Below, in pieces: positions 16,837-24,652 of a stretch of DNA of 64,000 bases. The notes beneath the pieces are model-generated. The model searched no databases, was not told the origin of the DNA, and saw only the letters and a program-made list of their open reading frames with translations. The stretch covers positions 1 through 64,000 of the forward strand of contig NZ_JANXSO010000128.1 of NCBI RefSeq assembly GCF_025352645.1, in the 5' to 3' direction. Positions within the stretch are counted from its first letter, which is position 1, and the number at the start of each line of letters is the position of its first letter. The DNA comes from Iodobacter sp. (GTDB lineage Bacteria > Pseudomonadota > Gammaproteobacteria > Burkholderiales > Chitinibacteraceae). The position numbers were made by a program, and so were the translations under genes.

Positions 16837-18009
16837 GTGACGCTACGAACTCATTCCCCCATTTGGTCAGATGCCACTCTTGACCAGCTAAAAATAAGCG
16901 CAGATCCCTTGGCGGATCAATGCATGCGCGATCTGATTCTGAGCGGTAATATTAGCAAGGCTAATCAGATTTTAGCTCAAATGGATACTTATATCGCATG
17001 GCCTAGCGATATGCCACCCAAATTACTCGATTATTTGGAAGCAACATCTAAGCTAGCCGCTGATATCGACATGCTACGCATAGCGCGGGCACAACAATTT
17101 TTTACTACTTATGGCATTCCTTTTGGGTTGAGCTTGATGTGCCGATCCTTACCTGTGTTATATGCGGGCAAAGTAGGTGGCGCACAGGTTTTAGCGGCAA
17201 CTGGGCAGTTAACGGGGCATTTTGAGCGTAGAGCATCTGAAACGTTGCGTTTTATTTTAAATGTGGCCGAACCCAATAGCCTTGCTGTGGGTGGACAAGG
17301 TTTGCTGACTATTCGTAAGATACGCTTAATGCATGCTGCAGTTCGTCACTTTGCCCGTTCTAAGCGACGCAGCTCCTCGTATAACTGGCATGCAGATTGG
17401 GGGGTGCCGATTAATCAAGAAGAATTAATTGGTACTATGCTGGCGTTCTCGCAGCAGGCGATTGAAGGCTTGCGCCAATTAGGGGTTAAAGTTAGCAAGC
17501 AGCAAGAAGAGGATCAGCTTTATTTGTGGAAAGTGATTGGTGCCGCTTTGGGGATTATGCCAGAGGCCATGCCAAATAATCTGAATGAGGCGCGTGAGGT
17601 TTGGAAAGCGCTGGAGCGGCGTAATTTTGGTTACTCTGAAGCGGGCGTTATGCTTACTAATGCCCATGTGGCTTTCTTGCAAGCAAATCTCCCTGATCTT
17701 GCTGCAGGGCTAGTGCCAGAGCTAATGGCCACGCTATTGGGCCGTCGTAATGCCCGTTACTTAGGTTTAAAAAAACATAGTGCTTGGGGCTGGGTGCTTG
17801 ATTTGCTGCGGTTTATTTTCCGTTTGAAAAGCCGCTTAGCCAATAGCTCGCATACTGCCGAAAGCTTTATGCAGGAATATGGCGAATATTTTATGGACGC
17901 ATTACAAAAGCATTGGGCGGGGCCAAACCCTGGAACCCCTTTTCAAATTCCTGAGCAGTTGCACGTAACGAGCAGCGTTGCTGCAGATTTAGTGCCGAGC
18001 AAAGTATGA
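16837..18009 (+). CDS. MpaB/Lcp-like haem oxygenase (DUF2236)
   Basis: Protein of 390 residues with the hallmarks of the DUF2236 family, which includes rubber oxygenase Lcp and the fungal MpaB that cleaves the farnesyl chain of a mycophenolic-acid intermediate. Key segments: GGQGLLTIRKIRLMHAAVRH, where His166 in the RLMH motif matches the haem-ligand region of Lcp with basic residues Lys161 and Arg163, and NWHADWGVPINQEELIGT, where His185 lies before the conserved WGVPINQ loop. It has no Tat or Sec signal, in contrast to secreted Lcp. The start is a GTG with a weak Shine-Dalgarno. It overlaps the next gene by 4 bases. Haem dependence and an isoprenoid substrate are inferred from family and neighbour. 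Confidence 0.78.
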   Translation: MTLRTHSPIWSDATLDQLKISADPLADQCMRDLILSGNISKANQILAQMDTYIAWPSDMPPKLLDYLEATSKLAADIDMLRIARAQQFFTTYGIPFGLSLMCRSLPVLYAGKVGGAQVLAATGQLTGHFERRASETLRFILNVAEPNSLAVGGQGLLTIRKIRLMHAAVRHFARSKRRSSSYNWHADWGVPINQEELIGTMLAFSQQAIEGLRQLGVKVSKQQEEDQLYLWKVIGAALGIMPEAMPNNLNEAREVWKALERRNFGYSEAGVMLTNAHVAFLQANLPDLAAGLVPELMATLLGRRNARYLGLKKHSAWGWVLDLLRFIFRLKSRLANSSHTAESFMQEYGEYFMDALQKHWAGPNPGTPFQIPEQLHVTSSVAADLVPSKV

Positions 18010-18710
18010 TTCTATTTGGTGGTGCAATTAATAATCCAGACGCTTGGTTTAATACCGTGAGTGTGGATGGTAGTTTATATACTCCGCTGCAATTGGGTTT
18101 ATTTGCGGTTGGCTGCCTGCTTTGGGTGTTGGCATATGGGTTTATTTTGCTGCAAGCTAAACGGCATCGTGCCGTAGAAATGGCGGTGATTGCTGCGGCA
18201 AGTAATTTGGCTTGGGAATTTGTATGGGGTGTTTTATTACGTACTGATATGGGCGTTTTTTTAGTTTGGACTTATCGTGCTTGGTTAATTTTTGATTTGT
18301 TTATCTTTTGGCAGGTATTGCAGCTGGGCTTTGGTCAATTTACTAATGCGCTATTCAAACAGCATTATAAAAAAATAGTTTGGAGTAGTGTGGTGTTCTT
18401 TATCTTGGTTTATTGGAGCATGACGCTTACTGGAATTGATACCCCAATCGGCGCACGATCTGCCTATATCTGCCAATTTATTATTAGCTTGCTTTGCATG
18501 ACATTATTGATTCAGCAGCCAAGTGCGGTAGGCTATGCTTGGACAATTGCGTGGCTACGTACTTTAGGTACAGGCTTGATTTCGGTTTATATGTATCTTC
18601 ACAATCCTGCAGATGTATTTATTTTGGTTTTAGCCGTTTCTTCAAGCCTTCTGGATGTGGTGTATTGCCGCTACGTTTGGCAGTTGCGCAAGCAGGCAAA
18701 ACTAGCCTAG
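18006..18710 (+). CDS. Seven-TM protein like Pyr4/PaxB terpene cyclases
   Basis: Integral membrane protein of 234 residues with seven predicted helices (about 27-50, 55-79, 83-108, 122-141, 152-170, 175-197, 200-226). It has the short length, topology and motifs of the transmembrane terpene cyclases of fungal meroterpenoid and indole-diterpene pathways: ASNLAWEFVWG in helix 2 with Glu71, TYRAWLIFDLFIFWQ in helix 3, and SSSLLDVVYCRYVW in helix 7 with Asp217. In Pyr4 the essential acids are Glu63 in helix 2 and Asp218 in helix 7, so both have counterparts at nearly the same positions. It is coupled by a 4-base overlap to the oxygenase gene. Cyclase activity is inferred; it could also be a lycopene-cyclase-like or unrelated membrane protein. 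Confidence 0.65.
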   Translation: MILFGGAINNPDAWFNTVSVDGSLYTPLQLGLFAVGCLLWVLAYGFILLQAKRHRAVEMAVIAAASNLAWEFVWGVLLRTDMGVFLVWTYRAWLIFDLFIFWQVLQLGFGQFTNALFKQHYKKIVWSSVVFFILVYWSMTLTGIDTPIGARSAYICQFIISLLCMTLLIQQPSAVGYAWTIAWLRTLGTGLISVYMYLHNPADVFILVLAVSSSLLDVVYCRYVWQLRKQAKLA

Positions 18711-18723
18711 GCAAGTTATTACT

Positions 18724-19206
18724 TTATTCGCTTATTTTATGCGTAAGCAATAAAGCTTGCTTTGCTACATGATAGCAATCATCAACGTGGGCATTGCCAA
18801 CTAGTTTCATTGCGCCAAAACTAATGCTGGCGGCCAAAGCTTGCCCTAAGATTGGGACAAATTTAGCCATTGATTTGCTGGCAACGCGTGCCCCAATTCG
18901 GCTTAATACTTTAAAAATAATGGGCTTGGTAATGACTTTGCCAATAAGTTGACTGCCAATACTAGTAATGCCAATTAAGACAATTTTTTTAAGCTGTGGA
19001 TCCAACGATGCAATCTGGGCAGGGCTTAAGCCAAATTTTTGATTAATGGCAGGAATCATTTCTAATAGTAAGGTCATATCCGCACCAATATCCGCGCCTG
19101 GAATTGGAATCACCGCAGCCATTGCAGAAAGCCCTGCCCGTTTATTTACCATAGCTTTGCAATCGCTTCTTAAAGCATCGAGTTCTGCAAGTGAATGAGG
19201 AAACAT
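18724..19206 (-). CDS. DUF697-like membrane-associated protein
   Basis: 160-residue protein. The segment NKRAGLSAMAAVIPIPGADIGADMTLL followed by a glycine/serine-rich hydrophobic stretch resembles the DUF697/YcjF type of proteins, which often accompany small GTPases. Two hydrophobic regions (about 24-50 and 85-135, the latter rich in GxxxG-like spacings) suggest membrane insertion. Start at 19206 is preceded by AAGGA. No GTPase gene is adjacent. It ends 14 bases from the convergent cyclase-like gene with no terminator between. Function unknown. Confidence 0.6.
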   Translation of the reverse strand: MFPHSLAELDALRSDCKAMVNKRAGLSAMAAVIPIPGADIGADMTLLLEMIPAINQKFGLSPAQIASLDPQLKKIVLIGITSIGSQLIGKVITKPIIFKVLSRIGARVASKSMAKFVPILGQALAASISFGAMKLVGNAHVDDCYHVAKQALLLTHKISE

Positions 19207-19272
19207 GATGTTCCTTATTTGTGGATTTGCTACAGTGTACCGCTAAAGGCGCGGCTACAGGCTAGGATGCCA

Positions 19273-19593
19273 TTAATGCCCATAGCCTAGCGTTTCGATG
19301 GTGCTAATTTTATTATCGATGGCTTTAATTTTCATCATAAGTCGGTCGGAGCCAAAGTTGTAAGTCCATTCTTGATGAAAAATGGGGGCTTTGTTGGGAT
19401 CTGTTTTTTTATCGCCTTTACTATTGATATAGATGGCAGGCATGCTGTATTCGCGTTTATCCATTGGAGCGCCACATTTGGCTTCTGCTGCAAAAATAGG
19501 ATCGCCACTGCTAACAAGCTGCTGACCACAGCGCATTGAATCTGCTTGGGCGGTCATGCTGGCAAAAAAGCAGAGTGAGATTAGATATTTCAT
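19273..19593 (-). CDS. DUF2845 periplasmic protein
   Basis: 106-residue exported protein: signal peptide MKYLISLCFFASMTAQA, then a mature part with two cysteines in MRCGQQLVSSGD and EAKCGAP, and a C-terminal beta-rich segment HQEWTYNFGSDRLMM. This pattern (RCG, VS-GD, KCG-P, W-YNFG) defines DUF2845, a small envelope family of unknown role; the two cysteines probably form a disulfide. Good Shine-Dalgarno GGAAATAAT before the start. Confidence 0.75.
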   Translation of the reverse strand: MKYLISLCFFASMTAQADSMRCGQQLVSSGDPIFAAEAKCGAPMDKREYSMPAIYINSKGDKKTDPNKAPIFHQEWTYNFGSDRLMMKIKAIDNKISTIETLGYGH

Positions 19594-19818
19594 ATTATTT
19601 CCATTGGGTACGGCAAAAATACACCAGCTACATAGCCCTAAGTGCTAGCAGCGTTCATCGCTAGTAAGGGTGAGCTGGCAGGCTTATTCACTGAAATATA
19701 CCTGAATTAAATCAATGGCATATGGGTTTTACTTTTCTTGCCATACTTTAGATAAAAGTGCTAGCTGCTTCGTGCTAGGTGGTTTTTGTATGCCTCAAGG
19801 CGTAATGAGTAGCGTCTT

Positions 19819-20565
19819 TTAATTAAAATATTTGTGCCGAAGCTGCTCTATTTTCCCCGTTTTTTCTGCTTGAACTAATGCCGCTTTTAGCCTAGCAAAC
19901 TGTAGAGGATTAATTTTATTACTTAAAGCAAAGTAATAATCAAGATCATCATCAAGTACGGCAACGGTGCTTAATTGAGTATATTTAAGCCCTTGCTCGC
20001 GGGCTTGCCATGCCGCACCCCAGTCTAAAATTGCAATAATATCGGTGCGTTGCTTAATCAGCTTTTTAAAGCTAATGGCATCATTGGGGGATAGATCAAG
20101 TGATTTATCGGGGATAAAGCCAAGTTGCTGTAGTTTTTTAGCCGATGCTGATTCACGCACGGCACCCACCGTGTATTTTTTTGCATCTTCTACTGTTTTA
20201 GCCTGAATATGGCCACGATGAGCCAGTTTAATTAATACAATGCGCCGCTTGCTAATTGGGCCTAGCCATTGGTATTGCTCTTCTCTTGCGGGCGTGCGGG
20301 CGACGGTAAATAAAATGCTGTTTGGGTCTGCATCGGCAGTGGCAACTGCTCTAGCCCAAGGCAGTACCTCAATATCGATGTTAATACCTGCGTTATGAGC
20401 GATTATTTGCAGTAGTTCTACGCTATAGCCTTGTAGCTGGCCCTGCTGCAAATAATTAAGTGGTGGTAAATCCTCGGTATAGGCGTGTAGATCGGCCGCC
20501 ATGCTTGAGTTAAATAGCACAATGGCAACCAAGCCTGATAAGTAGCGGCTTATTCTGCTGCTCAT
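19819..20565 (-). CDS. Periplasmic solute-binding protein, family 3
   Basis: Transporter-type substrate-binding protein of about 248 residues. Signal peptide to about SSMA-ADLHAY, then the SBP_bac_3 features: EDLPPLNYLQQGQLQGYSVE near the N-terminus, WARAVATADADPN, VGAVRESASAKKL and RTDIIAILDWGAAW. The ATG at 20565 has AAGGA five bases upstream; an ATG 15 bases earlier lacks one. There are no permease or ATPase genes nearby, so it is an orphan binding protein, which in this family may feed a transporter encoded elsewhere or act as a sensor input. Ligand probably a polar amino acid, by family only. Confidence 0.82.
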   Translation of the reverse strand: MSSRISRYLSGLVAIVLFNSSMAADLHAYTEDLPPLNYLQQGQLQGYSVELLQIIAHNAGINIDIEVLPWARAVATADADPNSILFTVARTPAREEQYQWLGPISKRRIVLIKLAHRGHIQAKTVEDAKKYTVGAVRESASAKKLQQLGFIPDKSLDLSPNDAISFKKLIKQRTDIIAILDWGAAWQAREQGLKYTQLSTVAVLDDDLDYYFALSNKINPLQFARLKAALVQAEKTGKIEQLRHKYFN

Positions 20566-20659
20566 TTTTATCCTTTGCATACTATGAGTCTTTTTTATTT
20601 TAGCTGTGCAGAGTCACATTATTATTAAATACTATTATTGGCTTGATGGAGGGGCGTGC

Positions 20660-22444
20660 TTAATGATGCGCAGCAATCACTTCTAAAAATTCATTGCCAT
20701 ATTTTTCTAATTTGCGATCACCAATACCAGAAACACGTGACATTTCATAATGATCACCAGGGCGTAGCCGCACCATCTCTTTGAGCGTGACATCGCCAAA
20801 AATCACATAGGCTGGCACATTTTGCTCATCGGCTAGCTCTTTGCGTAAGCGGCGCAGGGCTTGCCAGAGTGTTTGGTCGGCAGCATTGCTAAAGTCGCTG
20901 CCTTTTTCGCCTTTGTAATTAAACTTCTCGGTGCGCTCACGTAAATACAGCGTGGTTTCACCCTTGAGTAGTGGTCTTGCCGCATCGGTTAGCTCTAAGC
21001 CGCCGTGGCCGGATGCGTTGAGGCGGATGGCTCCACGGGCTAGCAGCTGGCGAAACACCGCACGCCAGCTCGATTCATCCACCTCTTTGCCAATGCCAAA
21101 GGTGGTGATGCGCTCATGAAAATGCTCTTTGACCTTAGGCGTGGCCTTGCCCTGCAAAATATCGACTAAATGCCCAACCCCAAAGCGATTGCCGGTTCTA
21201 AAGATGCACGACAGCGCTTTTCTGGCCGCCTCGGTCATTTCCACCAGCTTAGGCGGGTTCAGGCAATTATCGCAGTTGCCACAGGGCTGGCTTTCTTCGC
21301 CAAAATAACCCAGCAGCGTTTGGCGGCGGCAGGCCGTGGCCTCCACTAGCCCCAGCATCGCGTCCAGCTTGCGGCGTTCTACCAGCTTTTGCATATCCGG
21401 CGAGGCAGAATTATCAATCATGCTATTGAGCAAAATTAAATCCTGCAGGCCGTAAGCCAGCCAGGTATTCGCAGGCAGGCCATCACGCCCCGCACGGCCA
21501 GTTTCTTGATAATAATTTTCTATGCTTTTGGGTAAATCAAGGTGGGCCACAAAGCGCACATCGGGCTTATCAATGCCCATACCAAAGGCAATGGTCGCCA
21601 CCATGACTACGCCTTCTTGGCGAATAAACTGCTGCTGATTCTTGGTGCGCACGCTGACATCTAGCCCAGCATGGTAGGGCAGGGCGTTGATTTCCTTGCT
21701 GCGTAGCCAAGCCGCGGTGTCTTCAACCTTTTTACGGCTCAGGCAATACACAATGCCCGAATCGCCCTCGTGCTCGCGGCGGATAAAGGTGAGCAACTGA
21801 TCACGGGCGTTTTTTTTCTCCACCATGGCGTAGCGCAAATTGGGGCGATCAAAACTAGAGACAAACTTTTGCGCGTCTTCGAGGCGCAGCCGCTCTATCA
21901 TCTCGCTGCGCGTGGCGTGATCCGCCGTAGCGGTAAGGGCAATGCGCGGAATACCTGGGAATTCATCGGCTAAAAGGGATAGCGCCAGATATTCCGGCCT
22001 AAAATCATGGCCCCACTGCGATACGCAATGCGCCTCATCAATCGCAAACAAGCCAATCTGCGCACGTTTTAATAGCGCCATAAAACGTGGTGTAACCAGC
22101 CGCTCTGGTGCCACATACAGCATCTTGAGTTGGCCGCTGATAAAATCGTTTTCAACCGCACGCGCCTCATCTTGATTGAGGCTAGAGTTTAAAAACGCCG
22201 CCGCAACACCCAGCTCTTTTAAGGCATCTACCTGATCTTGCATTAGCGCAATCAGTGGGGATACCACCACGCCGCAGCCATCCCTGAGTAGAGCGGGGAT
22301 CTGATAACACAGCGATTTTCCCCCGCCAGTCGGCATCAAAACCAGCGCATCCCCACCGCCTGCCACATGGCTAACAATAGTTTCCTGTTCACCGCGAAAA
22401 CTGCGGTAACCAAAGACGTGTTCAAGAACTGAATGGGGAGACAT
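20660..22444 (-). CDS. recQ: ATP-dependent DNA helicase RecQ
   Basis: 3'-5' DNA helicase of 594 residues for replication-fork repair and recombination initiation. Seen: motif 0 FGYRSFRGEQETIV, Walker A MPTGGGKSLCYQ, DEAH box AIDEAHCVSQWGHDFRPEY, motif III ALTATAD, motif VI QETGRAGRDG, the RQC zinc-binding cysteines in ACRRQTLLGYFGE-CGNCDNCL, a winged helix, and a C-terminal HRDC domain (LADEQNVPAYVIFGD, RLRPGDHYEMSRVSGIGDRK). All domains of E. coli RecQ are present. ATG 22444 was chosen over an in-frame TTG at 22465; neither has a good Shine-Dalgarno. Monocistronic. Confidence 0.96.
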   Translation of the reverse strand: MSPHSVLEHVFGYRSFRGEQETIVSHVAGGGDALVLMPTGGGKSLCYQIPALLRDGCGVVVSPLIALMQDQVDALKELGVAAAFLNSSLNQDEARAVENDFISGQLKMLYVAPERLVTPRFMALLKRAQIGLFAIDEAHCVSQWGHDFRPEYLALSLLADEFPGIPRIALTATADHATRSEMIERLRLEDAQKFVSSFDRPNLRYAMVEKKNARDQLLTFIRREHEGDSGIVYCLSRKKVEDTAAWLRSKEINALPYHAGLDVSVRTKNQQQFIRQEGVVMVATIAFGMGIDKPDVRFVAHLDLPKSIENYYQETGRAGRDGLPANTWLAYGLQDLILLNSMIDNSASPDMQKLVERRKLDAMLGLVEATACRRQTLLGYFGEESQPCGNCDNCLNPPKLVEMTEAARKALSCIFRTGNRFGVGHLVDILQGKATPKVKEHFHERITTFGIGKEVDESSWRAVFRQLLARGAIRLNASGHGGLELTDAARPLLKGETTLYLRERTEKFNYKGEKGSDFSNAADQTLWQALRRLRKELADEQNVPAYVIFGDVTLKEMVRLRPGDHYEMSRVSGIGDRKLEKYGNEFLEVIAAHH

Positions 22445-22730
22445 GGCGAATCTTATGCGCAGCAAAGGGAGGATTGTACCCGTGTGTGGGGCGAAGCTAA
22501 AACTTGGTGTGGTTTGGAGGGATAATTTACGAGGCGTGAGTATGTAATGTAGCGAGGTAATGACCTGCCAGATTTTGGCATGAAGTAAAAATGGCGTTTT
22601 ACCTGTTGTGTGTAATCAAGCTCAAAATCAACCTGCCGAAGTTACTGAAGCGTTATTTACTCAGTTGTTATAAATTTTCGCAATTCTCTGGTCGGATAAA
22701 ACGCATTCAAGCTAAAGGGCTGATCAGCAT

Positions 22731-22761
22731 AAAAAAAGGTCACCCCTGCGGGTGACCTTTT
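22731..22761 (-). terminator. Terminator of the catalase gene
   Basis: Stem GGTCACCC with GGGTGACC around CTGC, flanked by A and T runs; read leftward it ends in seven Us and starts 27 bases after the catalase stop codon. Confidence 0.9.
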
Positions 22762-22787
22762 ATTGATTTACAGCTTAGCTAATCTGT

Positions 22788-24248
22788 TTACTTAATCTCA
22801 GCCTCAGCTATCCCCAAGCGGCTCGCTAATCCTAAGCCATAAGCCGGGTCTGCTTGGTAACAGTGGCGCAGCTGGCGCACTTGGATTTCTTTTACCGTCA
22901 CTTGGCTAAGCGCGCCGGCCATATTGCCCAGCAGGCGCTCTTGGGCTGCTTTGCCGATTAAGCGGAATAAATTACCTGCTTGGATGTAATCATCGGGCTG
23001 ATCTTGCAGCGGGTTGTAGCGGTCGGCGCTGCCGTGAAGCGCCAAAGGTGGCTCGGCTGCGCTTGGGTCTTCAACTGGGCCACCAAAGCTGTTTGGCTCG
23101 TAGCTTGGGTAGGCGCTGCCATTGTAATTACCCGTTTGCATTTGCCCGTCACGGTGGTAATTGTGGAATGGGCATTTAGGGGCATTCACCGGTAGCTGGC
23201 CGTGGTTTACACCTAGGCGATAGCGCTGCGCGTCTCCGTAAGCAAATAAGCGACCTTGCAACATTTTATCTGGCGAGAAGCTGATGCCGGGAACCACATT
23301 GGCTGGGTTATGCGCCGATTGTTCCACTTCGGCATGGTAGTTTTCTGCGTTGCGGTTCAGCTCCAGAATGCCGACTTCATGCAGCGGGAAGTCACCGTGT
23401 GGCCAGACCTTGGTTAAATCGAAAGGGTTGATGGCGTAGTTGTCCGCCTCGGCTTCAGTCATTAGCTGTACAGCCATTTTCCAGCGTGGGAAATCGCCGT
23501 TTTCGATGCTGTTGTATAAATCGCGCTGCGAGCTTTCACGATCTGCAGCTACCACGGCTGCAGCCTCTGCATTGCTGTAGTTTTCAATGCCTTGCATGCT
23601 TTTAAAGTGGAACTTCACCCAAGTGCGTTTGTTGTCAGCATTAATCAGGCTAAAAGTGTGGCTGCCAAAGCCGTGCATCTGACGGTAGTTTTTAGGTAGG
23701 CCGCGATCGCTCATCACAATGGTGATTTGGTGCAGGGCTTCTGGCAGGCTGGAGAAAAAATCCCACTGCGAATTGGCGTTAAACATATTGGTACGCGGGT
23801 CGCGTTTCACCACGTGGTTTAGATCAGGAAATTTAAGCGGGTCGCGTAAAAAGAACACCGGTGTGTTATTGCCGACCAGATCCCAATTGCCTTCCTCTGT
23901 ATAAAACTTCATCGAAAAACCGCGAATATCACGCTCGGCGTCCGCCGCACCGCGCTCACCGGCTACGGTAGAAAAGCGCATAAACAGCGGCGTTTCCTTG
24001 CCAATTTCAGAAAAAATCTTGGCCTTGCTGTACTGGCTGATGTCGTGCGTTACCGTAAATGTACCGTAAGCGCCCGAGCCTTTGGCGTGCATTCTGCGCT
24101 CTGGAATCACTTCACGATTAAAGTGCGCCATCTTTTCCATATACCAAACATCTTGCATCAGCATTGGGCCGCGGGGGCCTGCTGTCATGGCATGCTGGTT
24201 ATCGCTAACGGGTGCGCCTGCTTGGGTGGTGAGTTTTTTCGATGTCAT
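22788..24248 (-). CDS. katA: Monofunctional haem catalase (KatA type)
   Basis: Small-subunit catalase of 486 residues converting hydrogen peroxide to water and oxygen. Distal haem side: [19 protein letters not shown] holds the catalytic His, and [12 protein letters not shown] the catalytic Asn. Proximal side: [16 protein letters not shown] contains the haem-ligand Tyr and Arg. The NADPH-site region and the C-terminal helical domain fit clade 3 catalases. The ATG at 24248 has AAAGGA eight bases upstream; an in-frame TTG at 24266 was rejected. A 21-codon frame with a better Shine-Dalgarno lies just upstream. OxyR control is likely by analogy, but no site could be defined with confidence. Confidence 0.95.
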   Translation of the reverse strand: MTSKKLTTQAGAPVSDNQHAMTAGPRGPMLMQDVWYMEKMAHFNREVIPERRMHAKGSGAYGTFTVTHDISQYSKAKIFSEIGKETPLFMRFSTVAGERGAADAERDIRGFSMKFYTEEGNWDLVGNNTPVFFLRDPLKFPDLNHVVKRDPRTNMFNANSQWDFFSSLPEALHQITIVMSDRGLPKNYRQMHGFGSHTFSLINADNKRTWVKFHFKSMQGIENYSNAEAAAVVAADRESSQRDLYNSIENGDFPRWKMAVQLMTEAEADNYAINPFDLTKVWPHGDFPLHEVGILELNRNAENYHAEVEQSAHNPANVVPGISFSPDKMLQGRLFAYGDAQRYRLGVNHGQLPVNAPKCPFHNYHRDGQMQTGNYNGSAYPSYEPNSFGGPVEDPSAAEPPLALHGSADRYNPLQDQPDDYIQAGNLFRLIGKAAQERLLGNMAGALSQVTVKEIQVRQLRHCYQADPAYGLGLASRLGIAEAEIK

Positions 24249-24275
24249 GATGTGTTTCCTTTGCAAAGATTGGGA

Positions 24276-24341
24276 TCACTGCATCCAGCTAAGACTGGCA
24301 AGCAGTTCGCAAAAGAGTTCCCCAAGTGTGTCTTGCTTCAT
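24276..24341 (-). CDS. Possible 21-codon leader peptide of katA
   Basis: A short frame from ATG 24341 to TGA 24276 encodes MKQDTLGELFCELLASLSWM and one more residue (Q). It is preceded by AAGGAG at five-base spacing, stronger than the katA site, and ends 27 bases before the katA start on the same strand. The peptide is an amphipathic helix with one cysteine. The position suggests translational coupling or attenuation of katA; there is no protein-level evidence. Confidence 0.4.
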   Translation of the reverse strand: MKQDTLGELFCELLASLSWMQ

Positions 24342-24652
24342 GGTGGCTCCTTGTTGAAGCGATTATGGGTTTTTATAATAGCTAAAACAAATTGATTGTT
24401 TAAATGTGATTGATAGATTTTATTAACCGAGGGCTAGGCCTGTATCACTTTTGACCAAGATGGGGGAGAGGACAGGGGCGTCTGATAGACGGCGGGAGTT
24501 TTAGGCGGGCAGATTGCGGAGATTGTGGATGGTGTAAAACGCTGATGTCATATACTCTGCGCAGTTGTAAGTATTATAAATTTCTAATATTCTCGATTCG
24601 CTGCACAGCAAATCGCGAGTAGCACTGCTTTTTTATAAAGGCCATTCTTCTG
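24342..24652. other. Divergent katA / ImpA-like intergenic region
   Basis: About 310 bases without a gene, holding the promoters of leftward katA and rightward protease gene. An AT-rich segment at 24365-24425 with TATTATAAAA on the minus strand is a reasonable katA -10 region. No terminator or larger structure was seen. A polypurine stretch GGGGGAGAGGACAGGGG lies near 24461-24478. Confidence 0.35.

Noticed and set aside
24249..24430. OxyR binding site before katA
   Set aside because: ATAG- and CTAT-like pieces are present in the AT-rich stretch, but the spacing of the four half-sites does not fit; not supportable by eye.
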